Positions 35,626-44,587 of a stretch of 64,000 nt of DNA are shown here, piece after piece. Numbering within the stretch: the stretch's first letter is position 1; each line of letters opens with the position of its first letter. The DNA comes from Roseibium sediminicola (GTDB lineage: Bacteria; Pseudomonadota; Alphaproteobacteria; Rhizobiales; Stappiaceae): positions 26,476 to 90,475 of the forward strand of contig NZ_JALNMJ010000024.1 of assembly GCF_023156505.1 (NCBI RefSeq), given 5' to 3'. The notes under the pieces are model-generated. The model was not told the DNA's origin. It saw nothing but the letters and a program-made list of their open reading frames with translations, and did no database searches. The translations under genes and the position numbers were made by a program.

Positions 35626-36564
35626 ATGGCTAGGCAGTTTGTCGCCATCGGCGAATGCATGGTCGAGTTCGCGCCGACGCTGGACGGGACCTATGCCGTC
35701 GGTTTTGCGGGAGATACGTTCAACACGGCCTGGTATGTCCGGCAGCTGACAGAGCGCGACAAGCTGGGTGTCACTTATGTCAGCGCGGTGGGGGACGACG
35801 ACCTGTCGCGGCGGCTCACCTGCTTTGTCGAAAGCGCGGGGATCACGCCCGCCTTTGCGACCATCGAGAGCGCCAGTCCCGGGGTCTACATGATCTTCCT
35901 GAATAACGGCGAACGCAGCTTTCAATACTGGCGTTCGCAATCGGCTGCCCGGCGCCTCGCCGATGACCTTGGGGCGCTCGAAGCGGCTGCGGCCGGAGAC
36001 ATGGTCTATTTTTCCGGCATCACCCTTGCAATCCTGGATGAGACGGCGCGTAGGCGCCTGCTTTCCGCTCTGACGGACGCTGCCGGGCGGGGCGCGGAGA
36101 TCGTGTTCGATCCGAACCTGAGGTCTCGACTTTGGCAATCCGCCGAGGACATGTGTGCCTGGACGACCAGAGCCGCATCCGTCGCGGCAATCGTTCTGCC
36201 GTCCTTCGAGGATGAGGCGGTGCATTTCAAGGACTGCGGGCCGGAAGATACGGCAAAACGCTATCTGGAGTGCGGTGTCCGGCTGGTGGTGGTCAAGAAC
36301 GGTGAGGGGCAGCTGGTGGTGCGATCGGCCGATGGTGACGGGTTCCAGTTTCAGCCGGTTCCTGTCCCTGAAGTGGTGGATACCACAGCAGCAGGCGACA
36401 GTTTCAACGCGGCCTTTCTCGTTGACTATCTGGAAAGGGGGCGTGCCCGGGAAGCGGTGCGGGCCGGCTGCGCGCTGGCCGCGCATGTGATCGGCAGCCG
36501 CGGCGCGCTTGTGCCGGTGTCTCAACTGGATCTGATCGCCTGCCGGAACCGGCTGAGTGCATGA
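35626..36564 (+). CDS. kdgK: KdgK, 2-keto-3-deoxygluconate kinase (PfkB family)
   Basis: A 312-residue ribokinase-family protein: FVAIGECMVEFAP at the N-terminus, GFAGDTFNTAWYV sugar-binding loop, DPNLRSRLW, and the catalytic-base motif DTTAAGDSFNAAFL near residue 250. It phosphorylates the end product of both uronate branches encoded across the promoter. No KDPG aldolase gene is present in the window. Confidence 0.92.
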   Translation: MARQFVAIGECMVEFAPTLDGTYAVGFAGDTFNTAWYVRQLTERDKLGVTYVSAVGDDDLSRRLTCFVESAGITPAFATIESASPGVYMIFLNNGERSFQYWRSQSAARRLADDLGALEAAAAGDMVYFSGITLAILDETARRRLLSALTDAAGRGAEIVFDPNLRSRLWQSAEDMCAWTTRAASVAAIVLPSFEDEAVHFKDCGPEDTAKRYLECGVRLVVVKNGEGQLVVRSADGDGFQFQPVPVPEVVDTTAAGDSFNAAFLVDYLERGRAREAVRAGCALAAHVIGSRGALVPVSQLDLIACRNRLSA

Positions 36565-36715
36565 CCTTCTGTTGAAGTCCTTCCAATCCTGTGGCTTGTT
36601 AAACAACTGTTTACCATAATCGGGTTGCCTTTCTTGCGGGATGGCGTTTTTAGTTCCTTGATTTTTTGAGGTGTTTGAGGTCGCAGCTGTTGGCGGCCCG
36701 CTGAAAGGACGCGAA

Positions 36716-37378
36716 ATGGCGTTGAAACTGAGCCGCCGGGCCTTTGTTGCCGGATTGCCGCTTTTTCTGGCCGCCTGCCAGAGCGAACAGAAGTCGACGA
36801 TACAGGCCGGGCTGACACCGTTGGCGGACGGAACGCCGGATTACGCGACGGCCTATGCGGCTACCAATGACGGCGGTTTCTCGCTGCCGGCGATCCAGTA
36901 TCAGAAATTCGATCCGAAATTCCTCCGGCAGGTGGTCTATTATCCGAGCAAATATCCCTCGGGAACCATTGTCGTCGATCCGGGCAACAAGTTTCTCTAT
37001 CTGATCCAACCCGGCGGCCGGGCGATCCGCTACGGCATTGGTGTCGGCCGGGCCGGGTTCGCCTGGAACGGCGAGGCGGTGATCCAGTTCAAGCGGGAAT
37101 GGCCGAAATGGTTCCCGCCCGACGAGATGATCGAGCGAGACCCCAAGCTGGAAAAATACCGGGAAGGCCAGGAAGGCGGACCGCGCAATCCGATCGGGGC
37201 GCGCGGGCTATACCTGTGGCAGGGCAACAAGGACACGCTCTACCGCATTCACAGCACCAACCAGCCTTCCAGCATCGGCACCAACGCCTCCAGCGGCTGC
37301 ATCCGCATGTGGCACCAGGACATCATCGACCTATACAACCGGGTCAGCGTCGGCACGAAGGTGGTGGTTCTGGGATAA
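36716..37378 (+). CDS. L,D-transpeptidase (YkuD domain) lipoprotein
   Basis: A 220-residue protein with a lipobox LFLAAC at residues 17-22, so it is probably membrane-anchored by lipid. The YkuD domain includes YPSGTIVVDPGNKFLYLIQ and the catalytic motif HSTNQPSS...SSGCIRM, with His and Cys in place. Such enzymes make 3-3 crosslinks in peptidoglycan or attach proteins to it. The ATG at 36716 follows AAAGGACGCG. It appears monocistronic. Confidence 0.9.
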   Translation: MALKLSRRAFVAGLPLFLAACQSEQKSTIQAGLTPLADGTPDYATAYAATNDGGFSLPAIQYQKFDPKFLRQVVYYPSKYPSGTIVVDPGNKFLYLIQPGGRAIRYGIGVGRAGFAWNGEAVIQFKREWPKWFPPDEMIERDPKLEKYREGQEGGPRNPIGARGLYLWQGNKDTLYRIHSTNQPSSIGTNASSGCIRMWHQDIIDLYNRVSVGTKVVVLG

Positions 37379-37414
37379 ACTGCATCCGCTCCAACATTGG
37401 GCGGCTTCACATTC

Positions 37415-37523
37415 AGCGTCATCCTGAGGAGCCGCGAAGCGGCGTCTCGAAGGAGCGGCAGCTTGCTCAAGAGTGTGTGGCCGATCCTTCGAGACGGTCC
37501 TGTCGGACCTCCTCAGGATGACG
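37415..37523. repeat. Dispersed palindromic repeat, CGTCATCCTGAGG family, full inverted pair
   Basis: CAGCGTCATCCTGAGGAGCC...GTCTCGAAGGA on the left and GATCCTTCGAGACGG...CCTCCTCAGGATGACG on the right face each other across about 25 bases, each with an internal short palindrome. It lies downstream of the L,D-transpeptidase gene, where it may act as a bidirectional terminator for the convergent regulator gene. Confidence 0.85.
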
Positions 37524-37578
37524 ATTCCGGTTGCTACAGCGTCGCCAATGGCGCTTGTTCGCCGACTGTTCGTTTGAT

Positions 37579-38556
37579 TTATGCACTCTGCCGAAAGGGT
37601 TCCGCACCCGTCGCGCAGACGCGTTGGGTGTGCGGGGTGACGCCGAAGCGGTTCTGGTAGGTGCGGATGAAATGCGACGGGGATTCGTAGCCGCAGGCGA
37701 GCGCGATTTCCGAGACTGACTGCTCTGTCTGAAGGAGCAGATTGCGGGCCCTGGTCAGCTTCTGCTGGATGGCGAATTTCTTCGGCGACACTTTCAGGTG
37801 CTTCTGGAACAGGCGCTCCAGCTGCCGCGTGGAAATGCCGATCTTGCGGGCGATTTCCGCAGTCGGCAGGTAATAGGGCGCGCTTTCATTCAGCAGGCGG
37901 ATCGCCTCGGCGATGTGCGGGTTGCGGATGCCGTGGCGGGCCTGAAGCGAGATCTGCTGCGGCGACTCCGCGGGGCGCACGCCGGAATAGACCATCATGT
38001 CCGCAATCGCGGCGGCCAGATCGTCGCCATGGGTCTCGCCGATAAGGTGCAGCATCAGATCGGTCGCCGCCGTGCCGCCTGAGGCGGTGACGAACGTCTC
38101 GTCGGCAACAAAGACGTTGCGGCACAGCTCCACTTCCGGAAAATTCTCCTGAAAGCTGTCGTGAAACGACCAGTGAATCGCCGCGCGACGGTCGTTCAGC
38201 AGACCGGCCTTGGCCAGAACAAAGGCACCTGAACAGATCGCACCGATCTTCGTGCCGCGTGCCCGTTCCCGGCGCAGGAACGACAGAACCTCCGGCGTGG
38301 CCCGGTCGCCAACATTCTGGCCGGAGACCAGGAACAGGCTGCCGCGTGGCGGCAGGTCAGTGAGGCCCTGGTCGACCAGCGTGACCGTCTTGTTGGAACA
38401 GACCGCACGCTCTCCGTTCACCGATGCCACCCGCCAGGAATAGAGTTCCTCGCCCTGCAGCAGATTGGCGATGCGCAAGGGTTCGACAGCGCAGGCAAAG
38501 GCGATGTGGGAAAAATCGTCGAGCAGCAGGAATGTGGCGTCGTGCGTTCTGGACAT
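37579..38556 (-). CDS. GlxA-family transcriptional regulator (DJ-1/PfpI + AraC)
   Basis: A 325-residue protein with an N-terminal DJ-1/PfpI-like domain (TFLLLDDFSHIAFACAVEPLRIAN, GTKIGAICSGAFVLAKAGLL) and a C-terminal AraC pair of helix-turn-helices (EIARKIGISTRQLERLFQKHL, VSEIALACGYESPSHFIRTYQNRFG). GlxA-type proteins typically activate catabolism of quaternary amines such as glycine betaine, carnitine and choline, or arginine. It is divergent from the GntR regulator and the catabolic genes that follow, supporting a betaine or amino-acid sensing role. The start at 38556 follows CCGGAGAAAAGCG. Confidence 0.88.
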   Translation of the reverse strand: MSRTHDATFLLLDDFSHIAFACAVEPLRIANLLQGEELYSWRVASVNGERAVCSNKTVTLVDQGLTDLPPRGSLFLVSGQNVGDRATPEVLSFLRRERARGTKIGAICSGAFVLAKAGLLNDRRAAIHWSFHDSFQENFPEVELCRNVFVADETFVTASGGTAATDLMLHLIGETHGDDLAAAIADMMVYSGVRPAESPQQISLQARHGIRNPHIAEAIRLLNESAPYYLPTAEIARKIGISTRQLERLFQKHLKVSPKKFAIQQKLTRARNLLLQTEQSVSEIALACGYESPSHFIRTYQNRFGVTPHTQRVCATGAEPFRQSA

Positions 38557-38631
38557 GTCGCTTTTCTCCGGAGCCTGTCGCCTTGGCCTGTTTCGGGCGC
38601 TCAGCATCTTTGTATTATTATTGTGTTGATA

Positions 38632-38652
38632 TTGTATTCATGATGTATACAA
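38632..38652. promoter_or_regulatory. Candidate GntR operator, inverted repeat TTGTAT-N9-ATACAA
   Basis: Within the AT-rich divergent gap, TTGTAT (38632-38637) and ATACAA (38647-38652) form an exact inverted repeat 33 bases ahead of the GntR gene. This fits the ATAC/GTAT-type sites of FadR/VanR-like GntR proteins. Confidence 0.5.
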
Positions 38653-38685
38653 ATCAGTCAACCAAATTCGAAACGGAGCAGCCCC

Positions 38686-39396
38686 ATGCCCCCTCAGCGC
38701 GGAACAGCGAAGACCGTCGCCTATGAAGATCTGAAGCGCGCCATCCTGACCCTGGAGCGCAAGCCCGGCAGCGCGCTGGAGGAAACGGAGCTGTGCGACC
38801 GCTATGGCCTGTCGCGCACGCCCTTGCGCGAGGTCCTGCAACAGCTTTCCGGCGAAGGCTATGTCAGCCTGCAGCTCAATCGCGGTGCCCGCGTCTCCGA
38901 TATGAGCCATTACACGCTGCGTGATTTTTTTCTGGCCGCGCCGTTGATCTACAGCGCCATTCTGCGTCTCGCCGCCCAGAATGCGAGCGCACAGCAGATC
39001 GTGGAGCTGAAAGCGGCGCAGGAAGATTTCCGCGCTGCCATGGCCTCCGGCGACGTGACGGCGCGGGCGCTGACCAATGACCGCTTCCACCGCATCACCG
39101 GCCTGATGGCCGGCAACTCTTATCTGCTGGCCAGCCTCGACCGGTTGCTGATCGACCACACGCGGATCGGCATGACCTTCTTTCGCAAGAAAGCGGGAAC
39201 GACGGACGACCGGCTGTCGCTCGCCTGCCAGCAGCATGACGAGATGATCGCGGCCATAGAACAGGGCGACGACGAGCGCGCCGCCGAACTGGCGCTCGAA
39301 CACTGGGCACTGTCGCGCGACCAGATTGAGCTCTTTGTCATGCCTGCCGGGCTGGAAGCTCCGCTCGGGCAGCCGCCCAAACTTAAATCCGCCTGA
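38686..39396 (+). CDS. GntR (FadR/VanR-like) transcriptional regulator
   Basis: A 236-residue protein with a winged-helix domain (VAYEDLKRAILTLERKPGSALEE, YGLSRTPLREVLQQL) and a helical FCD domain (NDRFHRITGLMAGNSYL, CQQHDEMIAAI, ALEHWALSRDQI) with Asp/His metal ligands. It heads the plus-strand catabolic operon, 17 bases before the DapA-family gene, and is probably its repressor. Confidence 0.87.
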   Translation: MPPQRGTAKTVAYEDLKRAILTLERKPGSALEETELCDRYGLSRTPLREVLQQLSGEGYVSLQLNRGARVSDMSHYTLRDFFLAAPLIYSAILRLAAQNASAQQIVELKAAQEDFRAAMASGDVTARALTNDRFHRITGLMAGNSYLLASLDRLLIDHTRIGMTFFRKKAGTTDDRLSLACQQHDEMIAAIEQGDDERAAELALEHWALSRDQIELFVMPAGLEAPLGQPPKLKSA

Positions 39397-39413
39397 AGCT
39401 GAAGAGAATTCCA

Positions 39414-40331
39414 ATGACACCCATCATGACCTTCGAGGGCATCTACACGCCAGTCGTGACGCCTTATGACGCTGACGGCACTGTCGTCTGGGACGCGCTG
39501 GAAAAGGTGATCGATCACCTGGTGGAAAGTGGCGTCAACGGCCTGATCTCCGGCGGCTCGACCGGCGAGAATTATGCCCAGACGGTCGAGGAGCGGCTGG
39601 AATTGGCCCGCTTCACCAAGGACAAGCTCGACGGCCGGCTGCCGCTGATCGTCGGCACCGGCACCATGCGCACGCCCGATTCCATCGCGCTGGCGGAAGG
39701 TGCCGCCAGGATGGGTGCCGAGGCCATTCTCGTCGCGACACCGCCCTATTCGGTGCCAACGGAACGGGAAAACGCGCTGAATACCCTGGCCATCGACCGG
39801 GCCGCCGACCTGCCGATCATGCTCTACAACTATCCGAGCCGGATGGGCGTCAACATGGGCGAGGAGTTTCTCGACCGGGTCGGGCGCTCGCGCAATGTCT
39901 GCGCTATCAAGGAAAGCTCCGGCGACATCAATCGAGTGCATCTGCTGGCGCGCGACTATCCGCATATCCAGATGTCCTGCGGCATGGACGACCAGGCGCT
40001 CGAATTTTTTGCCTGGGGCGCGCGCAGCTGGGTCTGCGCCGGCTCCAATTTCCTGCCGAAGGAACATGTCGCGCTCTACAAGGCCTGCGCGGTCGAAGGC
40101 GATTTCACCAAGGGGCGCAAGATCATGTCGGCGATGATGCCGCTGATGCGCGTGTTGGAACAGGGCGGCAAGTTCATCCAGTGCGTCAAGCATGGCGTCG
40201 AGATGACCGGGCTTTATGCCGGCCCGCCGCGTCCGCCGCTCAAGGCGCTCAACAAGGACGACAAGCGCCAGCTGGACCAGGTGGTCCGCGTTCTCAAATC
40301 CACTGTTCAAGACATCACGGCGGGAGCGTGA
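39414..40331 (+). CDS. DapA-family lyase/deaminase (HypD/LhpC-like candidate)
   Basis: A 305-residue class I aldolase-fold protein with GSTGENYAQTVEER, the Tyr of MLYNYPSRMG near residue 142 and the Schiff-base Lys of CAIKESSGDINR near residue 168. The genuine lysine-biosynthesis DapA is unlikely because of the catabolic operon. Members include N-acetylneuraminate lyase, KDG aldolase, and pyrroline-4-hydroxy-2-carboxylate deaminase of hydroxyproline breakdown. The following aldehyde dehydrogenase and FAD oxidoreductase are the three activities needed for D-hydroxyproline to 2-oxoglutarate, so I favour that, but sequence alone does not prove it. Confidence 0.8.
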   Translation: MTPIMTFEGIYTPVVTPYDADGTVVWDALEKVIDHLVESGVNGLISGGSTGENYAQTVEERLELARFTKDKLDGRLPLIVGTGTMRTPDSIALAEGAARMGAEAILVATPPYSVPTERENALNTLAIDRAADLPIMLYNYPSRMGVNMGEEFLDRVGRSRNVCAIKESSGDINRVHLLARDYPHIQMSCGMDDQALEFFAWGARSWVCAGSNFLPKEHVALYKACAVEGDFTKGRKIMSAMMPLMRVLEQGGKFIQCVKHGVEMTGLYAGPPRPPLKALNKDDKRQLDQVVRVLKSTVQDITAGA

Positions 40332-40333
40332 CC

Positions 40334-41833
40334 ATGACCGATCTTCTGACCCGCGACGAATACAAGGCACTTGCCGCCAGGCTGACCCTACCGACCAACG
40401 CTTTTATCGACGGCTCTTATCGGCCGGCGGCATCCGGCAAGACCTTTTCAACCGTCAATCCCGCAACGGGCGAGGCCCTGGCCGAGATCGCGGCCTGCGG
40501 CGCCGAGGATGTCGACTTTGCCGTTCAGAAGGCACGGGAAGCCTTTGACGATGGCCGCTGGTCGAAGCTGCACCCCTCGGAACGCAAGGATGTGCTGATC
40601 CGCTTTGCCAAACTCTTGACCCGTAACCGGCGCGAACTCGCCGTGATGGAAAGCCTCGACAGTGGCAAGACCATCTTCGATTGCGAGACGGCGGACGTGC
40701 CGGAGACGATCCATTGCCTGAAATGGCACGCCGAGACGATCGACAAGATCTACGATCAGGTCTCTCCGGCCTCGGACGATCACATCGCCATGATCGTGCG
40801 CGAGCCCGTCGGCGTGGTCGGCCTGGTGCTGCCCTGGAATTTCCCGCTGCTGATGCTCGCCTGGAAGATCGGCCCTGCGCTGGCCGCCGGCTGCTCGGTG
40901 ATCGTCAAGCCGGCGGAGGAAACCTCGCTGACCGCGCTGCGCGTTGCCGAACTTGCCATGGAAGCCGGCATTCCGCGCGGTGTCTTCAACGTCGTACCGG
41001 GCTCCGGTCCGGAGGTCGGCGAACCGCTCGGCCGGCACATGGATGTCGACATGGTCTCCTTCACCGGCTCGACCGAAACCGGCCGTCGCTTCCTGCATTA
41101 TTCCGCCGACAGCAACCTGAAGGAAGTCGTCCTGGAAATGGGCGGCAAGAATCCGAGCGTCGTCCTGAAGGACGCGGACAATCTCGACCGGGTCGCGGCT
41201 CATATCGTCAACGGCGCGTTCTGGAACATGGGCGAGAACTGCTCGGCGAGTTCCCGGCTGATCGTCGAAGAGGAGATCAGGGACGCGCTGCTGGAACGGA
41301 TACTGGCTCATGCCCGGGAATGGACACTGGGCGATCCGCTCGATCCGGAGCACCGGGTCGGCGCGCTGGTCTCCAGCGCCCATTTCGAGAAGGTCTGCGC
41401 CTATCTCGAAAGCGGCGCCAAGGTTCTGATGGGCGGCAAGAGCCATGGCGGGGCCTATGTCGAGCCGACAGTGCTGGAGGTCGATGCACAGTCGAAGGCC
41501 GCGAAAGAAGAAATCTTCGGTCCGGTGCTGAGCGTCCTGACGGTGCGCGGCTTCGACGAAGCCATCGAAATGGCCAACAGCACCGAGTACGGCCTGGCGG
41601 CGTCGATCTTCACCTCCAATGCCAAGAAGGCGCTGCGTGGCGCCCGCGCCATCCGGGCGGGCACGGTGACGGTCAACTGCTTCGGCGAGGGCGACATCAC
41701 CACGCCCTTCGGCGGCTTCAAACAGTCCGGCTTTGGCGGGCGCGACAACAGCCTTGCCGCGCATGACCAGTACACCCAGCTGAAGACGATCTGGCTGGAT
41801 CTCTCCGATGACGAGGACGAGGCGGTCGGATGA
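40334..41833 (+). CDS. NAD(P)-dependent aldehyde dehydrogenase
   Basis: A 499-residue ALDH with the Rossmann and catalytic features: VLPWNFPLLMLAWKIGPALAAG, FTGSTETGRRF, the general-base Glu in VLEMGGKNPSVV, and the nucleophilic Cys in GENCSASSRL near residue 302. Overall it resembles PuuC-type enzymes acting on amino-aldehydes. In this operon it could oxidise 2-oxoglutarate semialdehyde or an aminoaldehyde. It begins 2 bases after the DapA-family stop and overlaps the next gene by 4 bases, so the three form a translational unit. Confidence 0.9.
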   Translation: MTDLLTRDEYKALAARLTLPTNAFIDGSYRPAASGKTFSTVNPATGEALAEIAACGAEDVDFAVQKAREAFDDGRWSKLHPSERKDVLIRFAKLLTRNRRELAVMESLDSGKTIFDCETADVPETIHCLKWHAETIDKIYDQVSPASDDHIAMIVREPVGVVGLVLPWNFPLLMLAWKIGPALAAGCSVIVKPAEETSLTALRVAELAMEAGIPRGVFNVVPGSGPEVGEPLGRHMDVDMVSFTGSTETGRRFLHYSADSNLKEVVLEMGGKNPSVVLKDADNLDRVAAHIVNGAFWNMGENCSASSRLIVEEEIRDALLERILAHAREWTLGDPLDPEHRVGALVSSAHFEKVCAYLESGAKVLMGGKSHGGAYVEPTVLEVDAQSKAAKEEIFGPVLSVLTVRGFDEAIEMANSTEYGLAASIFTSNAKKALRGARAIRAGTVTVNCFGEGDITTPFGGFKQSGFGGRDNSLAAHDQYTQLKTIWLDLSDDEDEAVG

Positions 41834-43170
41834 CGCGCCGGGCCGCCACCTCTTTGCCGTGCCTGCAAGGTCCGGCGGCCTGGAACAGGATCCTGCCGGA
41901 AGCGCCGACATCGGCGATCCTTGCGCAAGACATCCGTGCCGATATCACGATTGTCGGCGCGGGTTTCGCTGGCCTCAGCGCGGCCCGGCGGCTGACGCAG
42001 ATCGACAGCGGGCTGAAGGTCGTGGTGCTGGATGCCCTTCCGGTTGCGGAGAGCTCGGCGGGGCGGAACTCGGGCTTCATGATCGATCTGCCGCATGAAC
42101 TCACCTCGGAAGACTATGCCGGGGCGGGGGACGACAGGGCGCTGATCGCGCTCAACCGGCACGCTATCGCTTTCGCCCGTGCCGCGGTCGACGACTACCA
42201 GATTGATGCCAACTATTTCGATCCGGCGGGCAAGATCAATGGCGCGGCGAGTGCCAAGGCCGTGGCGCATAACAAGAGCTATGCGGAGCATCTGGCCAGC
42301 CTCGGCGAAGACTATGAACTGCTTGATGGCAAGCAGATGGCAGAGATCACCGGCAGCGCGCACTATTCCGCAGGGCTCTACACACCCGGGACGGTGATGC
42401 TGCAGCCGGCAGGTTATATTCGCGGCCTGGCGGCGGGCTTGCGGCGTCAAGGCGTCAAGATCTTCGAGGAAAGTCCCGTGAGTGCCTTTTCAAGGACCGG
42501 CAACGGCTGGACAGTGACGACGCCCGAGGGCAGCGTGTCGACGCAGAAAATCATCCTGACGGTGAACGGCCATCTGGAGAGTTTCGGTTTTGAGCGTAAC
42601 CGGCTGCTGCAGCTGTTCCTGTTTGCCGTGATGACACCGGAGCTGGATGGCGACGCCCTGAAAAAACTCGGCGGCCATTCGCGTTGGGGCATCACCCCGT
42701 CCGATCCGATGGGCACGACCTTGCGCCGGATCGATGCGGGGCAAGGCGGCAACCGGATCGTGACCCGGACCTGCGCGGTGCTGAAACCGAACATGCGTCT
42801 TTCTCAGGCTCACGTGGTTCGCGCCGCAAAAGTGATGCAACAGAAATTCGACCGGCGCTTTCCGCAGCTGGCCGGGCTGCGGATGGAACACAAATGGGCG
42901 GGGCATCTGTGTCTGTCTCTAAATGGCGTCGCCGTCATGCGCGAGCTCGCGAACGGGGTCTATTCCGGCTGCGTCCAGAACGGCCTCGGCACAGCGCGCG
43001 GCACCTTGACCGGGATCGGCGCGGCGGAGCTCGCCTGCGGTGTCGAGAGCACTGTCACCCGGCATTTCGGCGGGGAAGCCCGCCCCAGAAAACTGCCGCC
43101 CCGGCCCTTCCGCGAGATCGGCGCCAACGCGGTGCTGCGCTTCAAGGAAAGGCGCGCGGCTGAGGAATAA
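41830..43170 (+). CDS. FAD-dependent amine/amino-acid oxidoreductase (DAO family)
   Basis: A 446-residue protein with FAD motif DITIVGAGFAGLSAARRL at about residue 38, a flavin-loop sequence AESSAGRNSGFMIDLPHE like the SGRNGG loop of PuuB, and the C-terminal NGVYSGCVQNGLGTARGTLTGIGAAELA. It is of the DadA/PuuB/sarcosine-oxidase superfamily and should oxidise a secondary or primary amine such as a D-amino acid or proline-like compound. Its ATGA overlap with the aldehyde dehydrogenase gene suggests they act in sequence. Confidence 0.85.
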   Translation: MTRRAATSLPCLQGPAAWNRILPEAPTSAILAQDIRADITIVGAGFAGLSAARRLTQIDSGLKVVVLDALPVAESSAGRNSGFMIDLPHELTSEDYAGAGDDRALIALNRHAIAFARAAVDDYQIDANYFDPAGKINGAASAKAVAHNKSYAEHLASLGEDYELLDGKQMAEITGSAHYSAGLYTPGTVMLQPAGYIRGLAAGLRRQGVKIFEESPVSAFSRTGNGWTVTTPEGSVSTQKIILTVNGHLESFGFERNRLLQLFLFAVMTPELDGDALKKLGGHSRWGITPSDPMGTTLRRIDAGQGGNRIVTRTCAVLKPNMRLSQAHVVRAAKVMQQKFDRRFPQLAGLRMEHKWAGHLCLSLNGVAVMRELANGVYSGCVQNGLGTARGTLTGIGAAELACGVESTVTRHFGGEARPRKLPPRPFREIGANAVLRFKERRAAEE

Positions 43171-43191
43171 TTTCCAGAGTTTTCACGCACT

Positions 43192-43292
43192 CAGCGTCAA
43201 TCTGAGTGGCATATTTCGAAGGATCGGCCACGTGTTCAGGAGCAAGCTGCCGATCCTTCGAGACGGACCTGGCGGTCCTCCTCAGGATGACG
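43192..43292. repeat. Dispersed palindromic repeat, CGTCATCCTGAGG family, decayed pair
   Basis: The right half (GATCCTTCGAGACGGACCT...CCTCCTCAGGATGACG) is intact; the left half (CAGCGTCAATCTGAGTGGCATATTTCGAAGGATCGG) has several changes and lost its inner palindrome. It lies just past the FAD oxidoreductase stop. Confidence 0.8.
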
Positions 43293-43398
43293 TTTTGGGG
43301 ATTGGCAAGGCTTGTATTCGAGTGCAGTTTCCAACCAGCTAAGTCATCCGGAATTCTGCCTCCCGGTCCATGATCAGATCACGGTGTCCCCACCCACC

Positions 43399-43442
43399 CA
43401 GCGTCATCCTGAGCAGGGCCGCAGGCCCGTCTCGAAGGACGG
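43399..43442 (+). repeat. Dispersed palindromic repeat, CGTCATCCTGAGG family, single half unit
   Basis: CAGCGTCATCCTGAGCAGGGCCGCAGGCCCGTCTCGAAGGAC is a single left-type unit with its inner palindrome (GGGCCGCAGGCCC). Together with the preceding pair it fills most of the 304-base convergent gap at 43171-43474, which holds no gene. Confidence 0.8.
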
Positions 43443-43474
43443 GCTGCAAACTCCCGAGAGCGTGGACGATAGTC

Positions 43475-44497
43475 TCAATACACCCATCCAAAGCCATATC
43501 CCGCCAGCAGCGAACCGGTCACCGCCAGGCCCAGGTAGAGCAGAAACGGCCGCAGCCGCAGGACCGGGAAAATCGCCAGCGCGCCCCAGATACTGACAAC
43601 GCCGCCCGAGACCAGGAACGCCATGGCGGCGCCCGGGGACATGCCGTTGTCGATCAGGCCACGGGTGAGGGGCAGGGCGGCGTATCCGTCGATATAGGCG
43701 GGGGCGCCGACAAAGACCGCGGCCGGAATCGCCCACCAGGTGTCTTCGCCGACATAAGCGGCGAGCGATCCGGGTGTCAGTGCCGCGTTGAGTGCGTATT
43801 CGGCGAAGAAGGCCGGGATCAGGCAGATCAGGATTAGCCGTGTGGTGGCGATCGCCTGCCTGGCACAGGCGCTGCGCCGGTCGGGGTGCCGCCAGATACG
43901 TGGTTCGAAGGTTTTGGGGCCACATCCGCAGGAGGTGCTCAGGGATGCGGCGAGACCGGTGCCGCGCAGCGCGGACTGGCCTCCCTGATCGCCGGTGAGC
44001 AGGGCGGTGACGGTGCCGCCGAAGAGACCGAGGCCGAAGGCGGCTATCGTCTTGCCGAGGGCAAAGGCAAAGCCGAGCGTTGCGGCCGTCGTGGCCAGCA
44101 TGGCCGGGTCGGTGATCGGCGAGGACAGCCAGAAGGCCATGACCGGCGCGAGGGGAACCCCGGCGGCCAGCAGGCCGACCATCAACGGCAGCACGGTGAC
44201 CCCGCAGACCGGCGTGATCGTACCGATGGCGGAAGCGGCGAGGATGGCGGACAGCAAACGTCCTTCAAAAGCGCGGGACAATATCCGGTCGGCGCCGCTC
44301 GCCATGATCCAGGCGGTCAGGGCGATGCCGGGGAGGATGAGCGGAGCGACGTCGACAAGGCCTTGAGCTGTAAACAACACCCCGTTCCAGAAGAACCTTG
44401 GCCAGAGCCAGGCGATCATGGACACAAACAGAGCTGCGGCGCCGAGCAAAACCGCACGGTTCCTTGGGGGCATGGCTGACGCCGTCCGGTCTTGCAT
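43475..44497 (-). CDS. DUF318/UPF0718-type permease with cysteine cluster
   Basis: A 340-residue membrane protein with about eight to ten hydrophobic segments in two homologous halves: ITPVCGVTVLPLMVGLLAAGVPLAPVMAFWLSSPITDP in the first, and PAYIDGYAALPLTRGLIDNGMSPGAAMAFLVSGG in the second. A hydrophilic loop between them has STSCGCGPKTFEPRIW, a cysteine cluster. The family includes ArsP (organoarsenical efflux) and putative metal or sulfur-compound exporters. The start at 44497 follows GGGAGGTATCC. It is divergent from a LysR gene that likely controls it. Confidence 0.8.
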   Translation of the reverse strand: MQDRTASAMPPRNRAVLLGAAALFVSMIAWLWPRFFWNGVLFTAQGLVDVAPLILPGIALTAWIMASGADRILSRAFEGRLLSAILAASAIGTITPVCGVTVLPLMVGLLAAGVPLAPVMAFWLSSPITDPAMLATTAATLGFAFALGKTIAAFGLGLFGGTVTALLTGDQGGQSALRGTGLAASLSTSCGCGPKTFEPRIWRHPDRRSACARQAIATTRLILICLIPAFFAEYALNAALTPGSLAAYVGEDTWWAIPAAVFVGAPAYIDGYAALPLTRGLIDNGMSPGAAMAFLVSGGVVSIWGALAIFPVLRLRPFLLYLGLAVTGSLLAGYGFGWVY

Positions 44498-44587
44498 GGA
44501 TACCTCCCGTGGTTGACGGCGACAGGATAGGCGTGGTCTTTTCATTGGGAAAACGAATTTCTTTAATGCCGGATATTGAGAAAACAT

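Noticed and set aside
39414..40331. Lysine-biosynthesis dihydrodipicolinate synthase (dapA)
   Set aside because: The catabolic operon context with a GntR regulator, ALDH and FAD oxidase argues for a catabolic member of the same family.
43171..43474. Possible CRISPR array from closely spaced similar blocks
   Set aside because: The blocks are palindromic intergenic repeats in opposite orientations with irregular spacing, not direct repeats with uniform spacers; no cas genes are present.
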